This document shows positions 57,001 to 60,985 of a DNA stretch of 64,000 nt, one piece after another; positions within the stretch are counted from its first letter, which is position 1; every line of letters begins with the position of its first letter. The stretch lies in assembly GCA_002633005.1 (NCBI GenBank), contig NMRA01000007.1, positions 824,811-888,810 of the forward strand, given 5' to 3'. The stretch comes from Phoronis australis (Eukaryota > Phoronida > Phoronidae). The notes beneath the pieces are model-generated. The model was given only the letters and a program-made list of their open reading frames with translations. It had not been told where the DNA came from and made no database searches. Made by a program: the position numbers and the translations under genes.

Positions 57001-57374
57001 TCTTTCTTCATTTGTCAAAGGGTTCCACAAAACACTCATGAGAATTTCGGCAATTTTTGAGACTCTGTTCCTAGCTAAATTACAGACCTTGAAAAAGGTA
57101 AAGCATTACCTAGGCACTACTCATCTTTTAGGAATACATGAGAAACAAAACGTCATTTATCCGACAAAATGGTGATTACTGAGATGTCACCATAGCACAA
57201 AAATATCAAAGAATTTTACATAAAAGATTGTGTAGTTCCGTCCACGTATTGAACAGTGCCTTGTATAACTCACCATTTCTTAGTACATTCCAGTTCCAAC
57301 TCCTGATAAGATGCAGTGAACTGGAACTTGGTCGCACTTTTGCCTACTCTCTGCAACCTCTGCCACACACCCAT
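5908..57374 (-). CDS. EHBP1: EHBP1 orthologue (EH domain-binding protein 1), 21 coding exons found, 3' end missing
   Basis: Endocytic recycling adaptor. In known EHBP1 proteins the NT-C2 domain binds membrane phospholipids, NPF motifs bind EH domains of EHD proteins, the CH domain contacts actin, and the C-terminal bMERB coiled coil binds GTP-loaded Rab8/Rab10-type Rabs on recycling endosomes. Here 21 exons join in frame (sum 3,731 nt, about 1,243 residues; human EHBP1 is about 1,230). NT-C2 is about residues 8-160, NPF motifs start at 223, 236, 248, 290, 317, 324, 347, 358 and 814, CH is about 533-637, and bMERB runs from about 1110 to the last visible residue. Every junction is GT-AG with matching phase. 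The ATG at 57374 sits in a good context (CAACCATGG) and gives the family-typical N-terminus [12 protein letters not shown]. The last exon (about 30 residues, CaaX box in vertebrates) is not in the window. The paralogue EHBP1L1 is vertebrate-specific as far as I know, so plain EHBP1 is the natural name. Confidence 0.96.
7642..8041 (-). pseudogene. Broken coding-like stretch, family not recognised
   Basis: One minus-strand frame stays open for about 128 codons except for a single TAA (after ...RPTQNDD). It then reads [20 protein letters not shown] and on to [15 protein letters not shown] before TAG. The amino-acid texture (Pro/Asn/Gln/Ser/Asp, PYGTPS) looks like the linker of a real protein. 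Homopolymer runs (seven G, nine A) are likely frameshift points. It lies inside EHBP1 intron 20 without splice signals of its own. It may be a decayed retrocopy or a chance open frame in less AT-rich DNA. Confidence 0.3.
8470..8950 (+). repeat. Family C repeat copy
   Basis: Starts TTTTGGCAAACTTCAGAACA, then GAAATGTTCCACTTTTGCAT, and later AGTCAAAAATCAAATTCTAT. The same blocks recur in the same order at 14146, 26200, 40613 and 63046. Confidence 0.7.
8937..9014. repeat. Tandem duplication of ~44 bp
   Basis: Two near-identical copies of a unit containing TTGTCAGTAAGCTTACCTG and ACCAGGTAAAACAAG. Each contains the near-palindrome TTACCTGTAACCAGGTAA. Confidence 0.9.
9770..9875. repeat. Degenerate 12-bp tandem repeat (GATATCC type)
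   Basis: Repeated ATATCCNNGCC(A/G) units, e.g. CAATATCCAGGCTGATATCC. They keep frames open on both strands (ISKPISM / LDIGLDN-type repeats), which makes false ORFs. Confidence 0.85.
10480..10660 (+). repeat. Half copy of the foldback element seen at 41277-41594
   Basis: Shares in order AATTTGGCAGAAGC, ATTAGACAAAAT, GAAGACACGACAA, CGCGAGCTCTCTGCATCTTTGAC, TCGCAGC and the TAATGATTGAAATG end with the left arm of the 41.3 kb element. The second arm is missing. Confidence 0.7.
10701..11214. repeat. 514-bp MITE, higher GC, with CGCTACAC inverted termini
   Basis: The left end ACGCTACACCCAGGCCTTCA and the reverse complement of the right end (AGCGGTGTAGCCAGGCCTTT) pair. The interior repeats GGGCGTCCA and TTGGACGCCC words on both strands. 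It is richer in G/C than its surroundings. No transposase ORF. Confidence 0.8.
11970..11987 (+). promoter_or_regulatory. CTCF-like motif
   Basis: ACACCAGGGGGTGCTGCC. A weaker one, CCACTAGATGGAGCAA, lies at 11381-11396, and an opposite-strand one (GGTCACCTAGGGGCAGTT) at 12073-12090, so this 700-bp stretch has a convergent pair. Confidence 0.42.
14146..14660 (+). repeat. Family C repeat copy (near full length)
   Basis: Begins at the AAAGGTCCTAGTTTGGAACA block and ends at GTCCTACATAACCTTATAG. Internal blocks ATGAAACTTTCAGATACTAT, TTCCACTTTTGTAAG and GATTTTATCTTGAATATTTA are shared with the other copies. Confidence 0.7.
16165..16561. repeat. ~400-bp MITE with ~50-bp TIRs
   Basis: Left TTAAGGTCCATTTCACCCCG then TTTAGCTGGC and AAAAATCGAATTAG. 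The right end is the reverse complement with a few changes (GTTTAGCTGGCAAAAAATAA, TTGAATTAGG). A subterminal CCTATCACAGAAAGAAATAT block recurs at about 28890-28930, a likely second, partial copy. Confidence 0.75.
17370..17625. repeat. Family A2 MITE (TIR ACAGTAATTC)
   Basis: Left ACAGTAATTCTCCACCTATT. Right TAAATAACTCGATGAATTAC, inverted. The interior block TAATCTTTATTTTTGTGG is represented as CTCTTTACTTTTGTGGA. Related copies at 31538 and 54455. Confidence 0.65.
17873..18097 (+). pseudogene. Coding-like fragment, family not recognised
   Basis: One plus-strand frame runs from 17873 to a TGA at 18095 with a single TAA at 17930. The 54 codons after it read [20 protein letters not shown] and [19 protein letters not shown]. 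Base composition is more balanced than the flanks. There is no start codon or clear splice sites. It may be a decayed exon or retrocopy fragment; the chance alternative cannot be excluded. Confidence 0.27.
22585..22658 (-). CDS. EHBP1: EHBP1 coding exon 20 (bMERB)
   Basis: 74 bp isolated between two large introns (11.3 and 16.6 kb). Acceptor ATTGCAG, donor GTAATC. It encodes [20 protein letters not shown] followed by MAVE, directly colinear with vertebrate EKEHDLERRYELLNREL. Confidence 0.97.
23908..23924 (+). promoter_or_regulatory. CTCF-like motif
   Basis: CCAACAGGGGGCAGAGA, matches the AGGGGGCAG core. A weaker CTGTAGGGGGCATGC is at 20489-20503. Confidence 0.4.
26200..26580 (+). repeat. Family C repeat, 3' part
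   Basis: Blocks GATTTCATTTTGAACATTTA, AGTCAAAAATCAAATTC and GTCCTTCATAACCTTAAG are in the same order as in the other copies. The 5' half is eroded. Confidence 0.65.
30991..31212. repeat. Family A MITE (222 bp)
   Basis: Left TACGGTAAAAATTCTTCAGT and right end reverse complement TACGGTAAGAAATCTTCAAT form TIRs starting with TA. The interior (GGCATGGTCTGTATG-like, then AATTTTAGCAATTATTTGTC) matches 49541-49771. Confidence 0.8.
31538..31766. repeat. Family A2 MITE
   Basis: Left TATAGTAATTCTCCATGTAT. Right end reverse complement GGGTAATTCTTATTTAG. Interior ACACATTACAAATCACGCTA and TTAATCTTTATTTTAGTGGA, shared with 54455-54699. Confidence 0.7.
32085..32190 (-). repeat. tRNA-derived SINE-like fragment
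   Basis: On the minus strand an A-box-like stretch (CTAGTGGGATAAGTGTCTG) is followed about 35 bp later by a B-box-like GTTGTGGGTTCAAGTTCTA. The CCACTAGGTGGCAC CTCF-like motif lies in its 5' (A-box) part. A (TA)n run flanks it. Confidence 0.55.
32168..32184 (+). promoter_or_regulatory. CTCF-like motif inside a SINE-like sequence
   Basis: CCCACTAGGTGGCACTG is an almost ideal core, and it overlaps the A-box region of the tRNA-like fragment at 32085-32190. Confidence 0.42.
32300..32930 (-). repeat. tRNA-like element (family D copy 2) split by an insertion
   Basis: On the minus strand: A-box-like TAGCTCCTGAGCAGAGCATT, B-box-like GGTTCGAATCTATGC (about 32365-32420). Together with the block CCCAAAAATGCATTTTTTGG and end GGTCCCTTTAAAT it matches 2043-2376. 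The match is interrupted at 32466-32712 by a separate element. The left limit is approximate. Confidence 0.6.
32466..32712. repeat. MITE (TIR GGGCTTGGAAT) nested in the family D element
   Basis: Starts GGGCTTGGAATGATCAATG and ends AATTCCAAGCCC; GAGGAAAATTTTCC-type sequence follows inside both ends. About 247 bp, purine-rich. It lies exactly where the family D copy at 2.1 kb is continuous (GAGCGTATTAAATTGG, 2156-2171). Confidence 0.75.
33319..33337 (+). promoter_or_regulatory. CTCF-like motif, best match in the window
   Basis: GACCACCAGGGGGCAGCAG agrees with the vertebrate/fly consensus at all core positions (CCACCAGGGGGCAG). It is in intron 19, not in a repeat I recognised. Confidence 0.5.
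33951..34056 (-). CDS. EHBP1: EHBP1 coding exon 19 (bMERB)
   Basis: 106 bp, acceptor ATCTCTAG, donor GTAAGT. It encodes [20 protein letters not shown], then RRQMQLNIL, nearly identical to the vertebrate bMERB core ([16 protein letters not shown]). Confidence 0.97.
34057..34500 (-). other. EHBP1 intron 18
   Basis: 444 bp. The part at about 34230-34440 resembles the interior of the family A inverted-repeat element (Phe/Lys-free AT-rich core ending in a tatgaaaaaatgagaaa-type run). Nothing else seen. Confidence 0.6.
34501..34621 (-). CDS. EHBP1: EHBP1 coding exon 18 (bMERB start)
   Basis: 121 bp, acceptor TCTGTAG, donor GTGGGC. It encodes [20 protein letters not shown] and [17 protein letters not shown], the first helix of the bivalent Mical/EHBP Rab-binding domain. 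Confidence 0.95.
34700..35142. repeat. Palindromic array of GGCTGG/GGCCGG subrepeats (foldback)
   Basis: The left half repeats ~25-35-bp units of the type TTGGCTGGACTTCAAAACC and TTGGCCGGTGCTCAAAC. The right half carries the inverse (GATTACCGGCCAACTG, TTTTGGGTCCAGCCAACTAG, GGTTTTGCAGTCCAGCC). The two halves can pair around about 34930. It lies between bMERB exon 18 and exon 17. Confidence 0.8.
35372..35464 (-). CDS. EHBP1: EHBP1 coding exon 17 (acidic/Ser linker)
   Basis: 31 codons, phase 0 at both ends, acceptor TTATTCCAG, donor GTCAGT. It encodes [20 protein letters not shown] and an SE/DSD-rich end. A disordered linker just before the bMERB domain. Supported by splice signals, phase and composition rather than by homology. 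Confidence 0.82.
35465..36501 (-). other. EHBP1 intron 16
   Basis: 1.0 kb. The only structure seen is the 20-bp minisatellite at 35954-36243. The rest is unremarkable. Confidence 0.6.
35954..36243. repeat. 20-bp minisatellite, about 14 copies
   Basis: Unit near CATGAACACATGTCACATCA, with units degenerating to the right. Each good unit contains the E-box-like TCACATGA and ACATGT. In EHBP1 intron 16. Confidence 0.92.
36502..36695 (-). CDS. EHBP1: EHBP1 coding exon 16 (linker with conserved VKLQKL helix)
   Basis: 194 bp, acceptor TTCACAG, donor GTAAGG. It encodes [20 protein letters not shown], then [20 protein letters not shown], comparable to the VDLKLKKLLEVQ segment of vertebrate EHBP1. It ends in phase 0. 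Confidence 0.9.
37320..37437. repeat. Degenerate ~45-bp tandem repeat, about 2.5 copies
   Basis: Repeated GAAAGTTG(T/C)AAA..ACAAACATCA and GGTATGACAAAC words in series. Confidence 0.7.
37455..37490 (-). CDS. EHBP1: EHBP1 candidate microexon 15 (36 bp, possible cassette)
   Basis: Bounded by a strong polypyrimidine acceptor (TTTTTCCTCCAG) and donor GTATGC. Phase 1 at both ends, so inclusion or skipping both keep the frame. When included it inserts a Lys/Phe-rich stretch, [11 protein letters not shown], before TGDEPSP. The position matches the vertebrate KLKERSKASGDE segment, but the sequence itself is too short for homology. It could be an alternatively spliced cassette or a false exon. Confidence 0.45.
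37941..37958 (+). promoter_or_regulatory. CTCF-like motif
   Basis: CAGCCAGGTGGCAGCATC. About 130 bp from exon 14, which holds a second motif in opposite orientation (CAGCCAGAGGGCGCTGAG, minus, 38103-38120) within coding sequence. Confidence 0.4.
37966..38050. repeat. A-rich tandem repeat (ACATCAAAATTAAAAAA), about 5 copies
   Basis: About 18-bp units. It starts about 35 bp beyond the splice donor of exon 14 on the transcribed (minus) strand, where it would read as a U-rich tract. Confidence 0.9.
38085..38202 (-). CDS. EHBP1: EHBP1 coding exon 14 (second ERAR helix)
   Basis: 118 bp, acceptor TTGTAG, donor GTAAGT. It encodes [20 protein letters not shown], matching the second [15 protein letters not shown] helix in vertebrates. 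It leaves one base at its 3' end. A CTCF-like motif lies inside the coding sequence (38103-38120, minus), and an A-rich tandem repeat starts about 35 bp past the donor. Confidence 0.95.
38443..38565 (-). CDS. EHBP1: EHBP1 coding exon 13 (first ERAR helix)
   Basis: 41 codons, phase 0 at both ends, acceptor GATTTCAG, donor GTAAGA. It encodes [20 protein letters not shown], the counterpart of the conserved [19 protein letters not shown] helix of vertebrate EHBP1, followed by a polar tail. Confidence 0.95.
38779..38892. repeat. 40-bp tandem repeat, 2.9 identical copies
   Basis: Unit boundaries at 38779, 38819 and 38859, containing CAGAACACTGCGTATATTGA and CAGCCCTTGGCCATTCATTT. Perfect copies suggest a recent expansion. 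In intron 12. Confidence 0.95.
38959..39031. repeat. 24-bp tandem repeat, 3 perfect copies
   Basis: Unit ACACTGATATCATTGCAAAT plus TAAT, starting at 38959, 38983 and 39007. Only 66 bp from the previous array, in the same short intron. Confidence 0.95.
39180..39342 (-). CDS. EHBP1: EHBP1 coding exon 12 (Ser/Pro linker)
   Basis: 163 bp, acceptor GTTACAG, donor GTAGGT. Low-complexity linker including [20 protein letters not shown] and [16 protein letters not shown]. Phase fits exons 11 and 13. No domain. Confidence 0.87.
39717..40565 (-). CDS. EHBP1: EHBP1 coding exon 11 (CH domain second half, long linker, NPF 9)
   Basis: The largest exon, 849 bp, acceptor GTTTTCAG, donor GTAAGA. It completes the CH domain ([45 protein letters not shown]). 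A basic Arg/His/Lys cluster ([16 protein letters not shown]) follows, then a Ser/Asp/Gly-rich disordered linker. The ninth NPF is at residue 814 and is followed by an acidic run (DSDDEDD). Confidence 0.96.
40613..41001 (+). repeat. Family C repeat copy
   Basis: AAATATGGCAAACTTCAGAA, TATGAAACTTTCGCATACTA, AATGTTCCACTTATGCACGA and end TAGTCCTACATACCCTTA, in the family order. Confidence 0.75.
41277..41594. repeat. ~300-bp foldback element beside the CH-exon donor
   Basis: The arms of about 140 bp pair: left ACAAAATTTGTTGAACACAC, TCTCTGTATCTTTGAC, TTAGTAAACTAAT; right is the inverse (GTGTGTTCAACAAATTTTG, TCAAAGATACAGAGAGA, ATTAGTTTAC). The right arm ends about 18 bp from the donor of exon 10. 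A half copy is at 10480-10660. Confidence 0.85.
41613..41779 (-). CDS. EHBP1: EHBP1 coding exon 10 (CH domain, first half)
   Basis: 167 bp, acceptor GTTCCAG, donor GTGAGT. After [14 protein letters not shown] it enters the calponin-homology domain: [19 protein letters not shown], then [20 protein letters not shown], matching EHBP1 CH residue for residue at most positions. The right arm of a foldback element ends within about 20 bp of this donor. Confidence 0.96.
42510..42549. repeat. 11-bp tandem repeat (CATAACCACAC)
   Basis: Three to four consecutive units, the last degenerate. Confidence 0.85.
42562..42625 (+). repeat. tRNA-like fragment
   Basis: AGTAGGACAAATGTCCGCTG resembles an A-box region, and CGTGGATTCATGTT sits where a B-box would be. 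Too degenerate to be a tRNA gene. Likely SINE remnant. Confidence 0.35.
42933..42972 (-). CDS. EHBP1: EHBP1 coding exon 9 (40-bp small exon)
   Basis: Short exon coding [14 protein letters not shown]. Acceptor TTTTTGTAG, donor GTATGT, with phases fitting both neighbours (one base completes Ser, ends phase 0). It has no strong homology of its own and is accepted on splice signals, phase and position. Confidence 0.78.
43045..43142. repeat. 98-bp hairpin element (copy 1)
   Basis: GTTACTTACAGGGCCCCCAC and ATTTTGAGAACCAGTT pair with AACTGGTTCTCAAAAT and GGGACCCCTGTACGTGA. Nearly perfect long stem. Confidence 0.85.
43520..43808 (-). CDS. EHBP1: EHBP1 coding exon 8 (Pro/Ser-rich linker)
   Basis: 289 bp, acceptor CTACCAG, donor GTAAAA. 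Low-complexity linker rich in SP/TP and PPP ([38 protein letters not shown]). It has many potential proline-directed phosphorylation and SH3-type sites. No folded domain. It is placed by phase and by similarity to the proline-rich linker before the CH domain in vertebrate EHBP1. Confidence 0.88.
44227..44481 (-). CDS. EHBP1: EHBP1 coding exon 7 (NPF 7 and 8)
   Basis: 255 bp, acceptor TGTTCCAG, donor GTAAGT. It encodes [20 protein letters not shown]..., with NPF motifs at 347 (NPFYD, as in the vertebrate ESNPFYEP) and 358 (NPFDD), then a basic stretch ([20 protein letters not shown]). Confidence 0.93.
44583..44804. repeat. Family A MITE (222 bp)
   Basis: Left ACGGTAAGATCTCATCAATT then TAGGACAA. 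Right TTGTCTTAAATTGGTGAGAT then TTTACC. The interior carries the tatgaaaaaatgagaaaataaag block found in several partial copies. Intron 6. Confidence 0.85.
45335..45625 (-). CDS. EHBP1: EHBP1 coding exon 6 (five NPF motifs)
   Basis: 291 bp, acceptor TTGTCAG. It holds five NPF motifs (starts at residues 236, 248, 290, 317, 324), each with an acidic residue within two positions (NPFED, NPFRE, NPFDE, NPFDE, NPFEE). The proposed donor is CAG|GTCCTT, which has GT but poor downstream match. It is chosen because it is the only phase-compatible site before an in-frame TAA a few bases later, and it joins exon 7 in frame. The 3' boundary is therefore less certain than the others. Confidence 0.85.
45833..46083. 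repeat. Family A MITE (251 bp)
   Basis: Left TACGGTAAAAGCTCATCAAT; right end reverse complement CCGTGGTAACATCTCTCCAG. The interior matches 44583-44804 (AACTTGAACATGG, TTCACCTGTC). Intron 5. Confidence 0.8.
46289..46386. repeat. 98-bp hairpin element (copy 2)
   Basis: AGTTACTTACAAAGGTTCCA and CGAGAACCAGTTTTCTCC pair with CAAACTGGTTCTCAAAATG and GGACCCCTGTAAGC. Same family and same size as 43045-43142. Partial relative at 37195-37256. Confidence 0.85.
46785..46803 (+). repeat. B-box-like remnant of a tRNA-derived SINE
   Basis: GCGGGTTTGAATCCTGGAC contains a good B-box (GGTTTGAATCC), but no acceptable A-box is found at tRNA spacing and no acceptor stem pairs. Confidence 0.4.
47919..48124 (-). 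CDS. EHBP1: EHBP1 coding exon 5 (acidic linker, NPF 1)
   Basis: 206 bp. It continues directly from exon 4 as [20 protein letters not shown], a conserved EHBP1 signature, then an acidic linker and helix ([16 protein letters not shown]). The first NPF (residues 223-225) is followed by Gly-Asp. Acceptor GTTTTCAG, donor GTATTC. Confidence 0.94.
48723..49031. repeat. Family A MITE, long variant (309 bp)
   Basis: Left TACAGTAAAAATTCTCCAGT; right end reverse complement TAAAAATTCTCCAATGTGGG. The interior TTGGCTGTCCCAAATTCAAA and AAATATTGTCCCAAATTTCA is shared with 60673-60985. Confidence 0.8.
49541..49771. repeat. Family A MITE (231 bp)
   Basis: Left TACAGTAAAAATTCTCCAAT; right end reverse complement ATAAAATTTCTTCAATTGGG. 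The interior TTTGCTTTAAGCATGGTTTG matches 30991-31212. Confidence 0.8.
52224..52405 (-). CDS. EHBP1: EHBP1 coding exon 4 (end of NT-C2)
   Basis: 182 bp, acceptor CATGCAG, donor GTAAGT. It encodes [20 protein letters not shown], then [19 protein letters not shown] and [12 protein letters not shown], the closing strands of the NT-C2 domain (about residues 104-163). Confidence 0.96.
52853..53002 (-). CDS. EHBP1: EHBP1 coding exon 3 (NT-C2)
   Basis: Exactly 50 codons, phase 0 at both ends, acceptor CTGTTCCAG, donor GTATAA. It reads [14 protein letters not shown], then [18 protein letters not shown], then [12 protein letters not shown], colinear with the vertebrate NT-C2 core. Confidence 0.96.
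53600..54190 (+). repeat. Series of four diverged ~150-bp units
   Basis: Recurring order in each unit: AAAATGGNCANTA(A/G)(A/G)(T/G)GG core (53629, 53758, 53917; eroded near 54070), then 'GAAAANGCATTNNTN', then CACATTTCATGAAAATC-like and a GGNTATGGAGATAC/GATGAAAGAGATAC-like end. Units differ by many substitutions, so the array is old. Confidence 0.6.
53917..53934 (+). promoter_or_regulatory. CTCF-like motif in repeat unit
   Basis: GGACATTAGGGGGCGCAA. The equivalent positions in neighbouring units are GCCACTAAATGGAGCAGG (53629) and TGCCATTAGGGAGGCCAC (53758). Confidence 0.42.
54325..54435. repeat. Local duplication (~65 bp)
   Basis: TTTTTTCCATTGCTACAA(A/G)GA and CAAAGGATCAGACAGCCTATG words each occur twice at about 66-bp spacing. 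Confidence 0.75.
54455..54699. repeat. Family A2 MITE
   Basis: Left ACAGCAATTCTCAAATTAAT; right end reverse complement AACAGTAATTCCATACTTAT. The interior ACACATTACAAATCATGCAG and TTAATCTTTATTTTTGTAG matches 31538-31766. Confidence 0.7.
55009..55066 (-). CDS. EHBP1: EHBP1 coding exon 2 (NT-C2)
   Basis: This 58-bp exon has acceptor CTTTTAG and donor GTATGT. The first base completes Trp34. It encodes [20 protein letters not shown], which matches the strongly conserved [11 protein letters not shown] segment of EHBP1 NT-C2. A basic patch of this kind is where NT-C2 domains are thought to meet acidic lipids. It ends in phase 0. Confidence 0.95.
55911..55975. repeat. Three tandem 22-bp palindromic units
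   Basis: Each unit (AACAACACAAGTGTGTTGAT, then CAGCTG and CAGGTG variants at the centre) is itself a near-perfect palindrome, so the array can form three adjacent hairpins. Confidence 0.92.
56385..56675. repeat. 45-bp TG/TA-rich minisatellite, about 6 copies
   Basis: Unit contains TATTTAGTATGTGTATAAGT and ATGTGTATATATGTGTATAT. Because 45 is divisible by three, the minus strand stays open (THTKYLY repeats), giving a spurious 147-codon ORF. Confidence 0.95.
56953..57180. repeat. Family A MITE, diverged
   Basis: Left CACAGTAAAATCTCACCAAT then TTTGGAC. The right end is a degraded inverse (AAAATGGTGATTACTG). Only about 95 bp from the end of EHBP1 exon 1. Confidence 0.6.
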
Positions 57375-57379
57375 GGTTG
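57274..57379 (-). CDS. EHBP1: EHBP1 coding exon 1 (start codon, NT-C2 beginning)
   Basis: The acceptor (CGTTTCAG) ends at 57380, five 5' UTR bases follow, then ATG at 57374. It encodes 33 residues plus two bases ([12 protein letters not shown]... ending [11 protein letters not shown], with TG of a Trp codon). The donor is GTGAGT. It begins the amphipathic/β start of the NT-C2 domain. The acceptor directly before the ATG shows that at least one non-coding exon lies upstream. Confidence 0.96.
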
Positions 57380-58665
57380 CTGAAACGGAACCACACATCA
57401 CAAGAACAATATCAAACATTTGATATATAAGTCTTCAATGTAATGACATCACAAAAGCGACTTTCTCTACCTGCCTCCCCTTGAGTAATGACTTCACACG
57501 ATTACGTGACACATTGCCGTGTAATTTAAATCAGAACGCGTGACTTTGACTAGATTTTAGCTAGGTCCCAGGCTCCCAGCGTAGGTCCTCGCATAGGTCC
57601 TAGCGTTACTAAATGCACCCCTGGTTTATTTTCACATTCTGGTGTGCAAGACCGAGATGACAAAGACAAAATCTACGGTTTTTACCCACAATGCTGAGCA
57701 TTTGTGGGAGCTCTAACAAATTTCACACTGCCACCTTGCTAATGAGTATTTACACTAAAATTAATTTGATTGTCATTCTGATGCTAATAAAGTTTTATTG
57801 TTGCATCCAGTGAATTGCAATGCAAACACAAAAAATTGAGTGCGGTGTGATAAAATGTTCTTCACTTGTCCTACTTAACTCTGAAGTATGTTAGCCGTCT
57901 TACATTTCGAAAAAACCAAGCCAATACAACACATTTTCCTACTTCCATAAAAGAAAAGAGACGATTTTGGAATGTGAAAATTTGCTTTACCCCCCGACAT
58001 TCTGTGCTGCTGGACTCTCATTTAATTCATTTGAGTTTTCCACCATAACATAGTGGTGATTTGAAGACAAAAAATTGTAAAACATATAATTGTGCCAATA
58101 TATATCTCCATACAAACCAAAGACGATTGCAGATGGAACTTAACCTTGTTCATCAAATATTGTACTGTCATCTTGCAACACAAATTACTCCGCCCTTAGT
58201 AGGAAAATGGCCATAAATCCAGGCCAGGCATGTGACAATCAAATCAGGCTATGGGTTGATCACATAGACACAGAGGAACCAGTAATTTACAAGGAAGCAG
58301 AATACTGACTTATGTGATTACATTGAATAAACAAATGTATAACAGATGGATGAACACAAGTTTAGGGCATAACTTTAATCTCGCAGGCATTTATGCTACT
58401 TCCCACTTTTTAAACTCAAAGTAAACAGCGCACCATAAGGGGTAATGGGGGGGCTACAGCCGACACTTGTTTCAGTGCTGCACAGCCCATGTCTGTGAGT
58501 GGCACACCATAGAGGCCTGGGGGGATTAGCTGAACTTAATTCACAGCTGCACTGCCCATGGTAAAGCCAAGACTTTAAAAGCTTTTTAAATGTTTAAAAC
58601 ATATAATGCATAGTTAAAAGATTTCTAGTTTCTAAAAATGCATACAAGCAAAATTGACAAAACCA

Positions 58666-59051
58666 GGGCCCGGTCTCTAATCTTTGTACTCGAAACGAAC
58701 TCGAAACTATTTTTGGCAATTTCTCTGCTTCTTTTGTGCGAACTTAAGATAATTGGTTATCAGACTGTGCTCAAATACATTATAGTTTATGCAGGAGTTT
58801 CTAGTTCAAGTTTGCCCTTGAAGACCCTTACATTCGTGCTAAAATCTCAAATTTCGAGTTCAAACTCGAACTTATTGCTTTAATATTGGGTTTACAAACT
58901 GTAAACTAAGGGCAATAAATTATCCGTAAGTTATTGTGTACTCGAGCATAGAATAATAGACACTTATCTTGATTTCGCCCAAAAGTAGAGTAGAAAATGC
59001 CAAACCTAATTTCGAGTTCCATTTCGAGTAAAAAGATTGGAGACTGGGCCC
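58666..59051. repeat. 386-bp MITE with ~44-bp TIRs (GGGCCC termini)
   Basis: Left GGGCCCGGTCTCTAATCTTT, GTACTCGAAACGAACTCGAAA. The right end is the inverse (TTTCGAGTTCCATTTCGAGT, AAAAAGATTGGAGACTGGGCCC) with few mismatches. CTCGAA words are repeated inside. Confidence 0.9.
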
Positions 59052-60672
59052 AGGTGCATTTTGACCCTTAGTTGGTGTGGAATTCGACGCCTGTAACACA
59101 TGGACAACTAGCAGAATGCTGCTGATACAAATCCATCAAATGTGTTTTACAGCGTAAAATTCCATGAAAAAAAGAACTGAAACCATAGAAATGACTGTGC
59201 AATCACTTATCAGTACACAAAACTGAATGCTTGGATTTAAAAACAGAACTTTGGTAAAAACAATGATGAATGGACAACTTCCGAATAAGATTCAATGTCC
59301 ACATGCAAACTCTTTGGAGTGTTTCCTAATAGGTCTCTTCACAGTGTCAACAGGTACTATAACCCATGTTAAGATGAAACAAACATTAACATTAAATCAC
59401 TGGACTTTGGTCATGTGAGTAATAGGTGGGCGGTCAGACTTCAGCGTTTGAATATTTTCTATGGTTGGTTTACTATGACTTCAGAGCAAGTTGCATCGAT
59501 TTGTTTAAAACACATGACCAGAATAAAATTATTTTTGCCACAATGTGAACGTCTAAGTCAAGGTCTCAACTTGACATAGCAAAAGTCAATACATGTCTGC
59601 TTTAAGAACTTTTTTTAGACATTTGGAAGAATTGTGCTTGACAACTGGTAATGAGAAGAATAAAAACGGGTACTATAAATAGTTATAATACAATGAAAAA
59701 CACAGTAAAACTTGAACAAATGCAGACGAATTTTCACTTCAATCGGACAAACTTCCGCAGTACAACTACCGGTATTCAATTTCTTGCTGTGTGCCCTTCA
59801 TATCAGTCAGATTTCACTTTAGTCGAATAAAGTACAATTAGATAAAAATATTCAAACAAAAGGACAAAGAATCCCATGTCTATTACGTGACAGTTGGGCG
59901 GATGGTGAATTCATCGAGGGTGAAGTCTTCCCTCACAACCAGGAATAAAGGGGAATTAACAGGGGAGTAAGAAACGAGACTAAATCGCTTTGTAATTAAA
60001 ATTTTGCTGCCCTAATAGGTCTTACCCATCCTTTTTGGTGTTAACAGAAATGTCAATCACGACTGCTGGAAACAGCATTTTATCCAATTCCCTTTGTACT
60101 GTATCCGTATTTATGTATGTTTACTGTCTATATAGAAAGTGTACAAGAAAGATGACATAGTTAATAATCTCAGTTATCACAGGGATCTGCTCCTTGAACC
60201 TGACATGACTAAAACTTAACCCAATGACCCATGGCCTGGATACAGAAACATCCAGGTTCTGTTGGTAAACATCTCAATGCTTCAACCAGAACTCAAAAAT
60301 GTTTACAATCAGATCAAGTTACATAAACATTATTTCTAACTTCAACATAAAATCTCATTACATAAATACCTCAACAACACTCCTCAGTGAGGCATGGAGT
60401 TTTGGCTGGGCAATCATATGTAACATGAATGGAGACAGAAGCAGTGGAAATACAGAAAACGTGAGTCTAAAACTGGAATTTACTTACTGGTACTTGAGTT
60501 AGCGAAGTTGCGTCATGTGGTCGTGAGAGAGGCACACAACAACAACACTGCACGCTAACTCAAGTATCCAAATTCCAGTACTTGACTCAATTTTTCTGAA
60601 TTTTGTTACCTCAATTGGATGTCTTAAAACTTTCATGCTTTGGTAAAAGCAGTGGGTTTTTATAACTTGCTT

Positions 60673-60985
60673 TACAGAAAGAATTCTCCAGTTTCATTAT
60701 TGTGCTCAAGGTCGGAGTTCATATCAAATTTTAGAAATAAGAGCAACATTGGCCGTGCCAAATTCAAGAACCATTGGAAAGAAAAATTTGCATTGGTAGC
60801 TAATTTCTACAATTTTATCCCCAACTTAGTTGATACAAAATGCAGTGTCCCGTATTTGAGAAATATGTTGAAAGCCAAACTAATTCATGTCCCAATTTTA
60901 AGAATCAAGAAAATTCAATTTTAGCTTGAAATTCAATGTCCAAGATTTTAATTAGAAGTTATCTGAAATTGGAGAATTTTCTCAC
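60673..60985. repeat. Family A MITE, long variant (313 bp)
   Basis: Left TACAGAAAGAATTCTCCAGT; right AAATTGGAGAATTTTCTCAC. The interior AACATTGGCCGTGCCAAATT and GTGTCCCGTATTTGAGAAAT matches 48723-49031. Confidence 0.8.

Larger units (their letters stand above)
53003..57273 (-). other. EHBP1 introns 1 and 2
   Basis: About 4.2 kb split by exon 2. Intron 2 has a diverged ~150-bp repeat series with CTCF-like cores (53600-54190), a local duplication (54325-54435) and an A2 element (54455-54699). Intron 1 has tandem hairpins (55911-55975), a 45-bp minisatellite (56385-56675) and a family A element (56953-57180). Confidence 0.65.
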
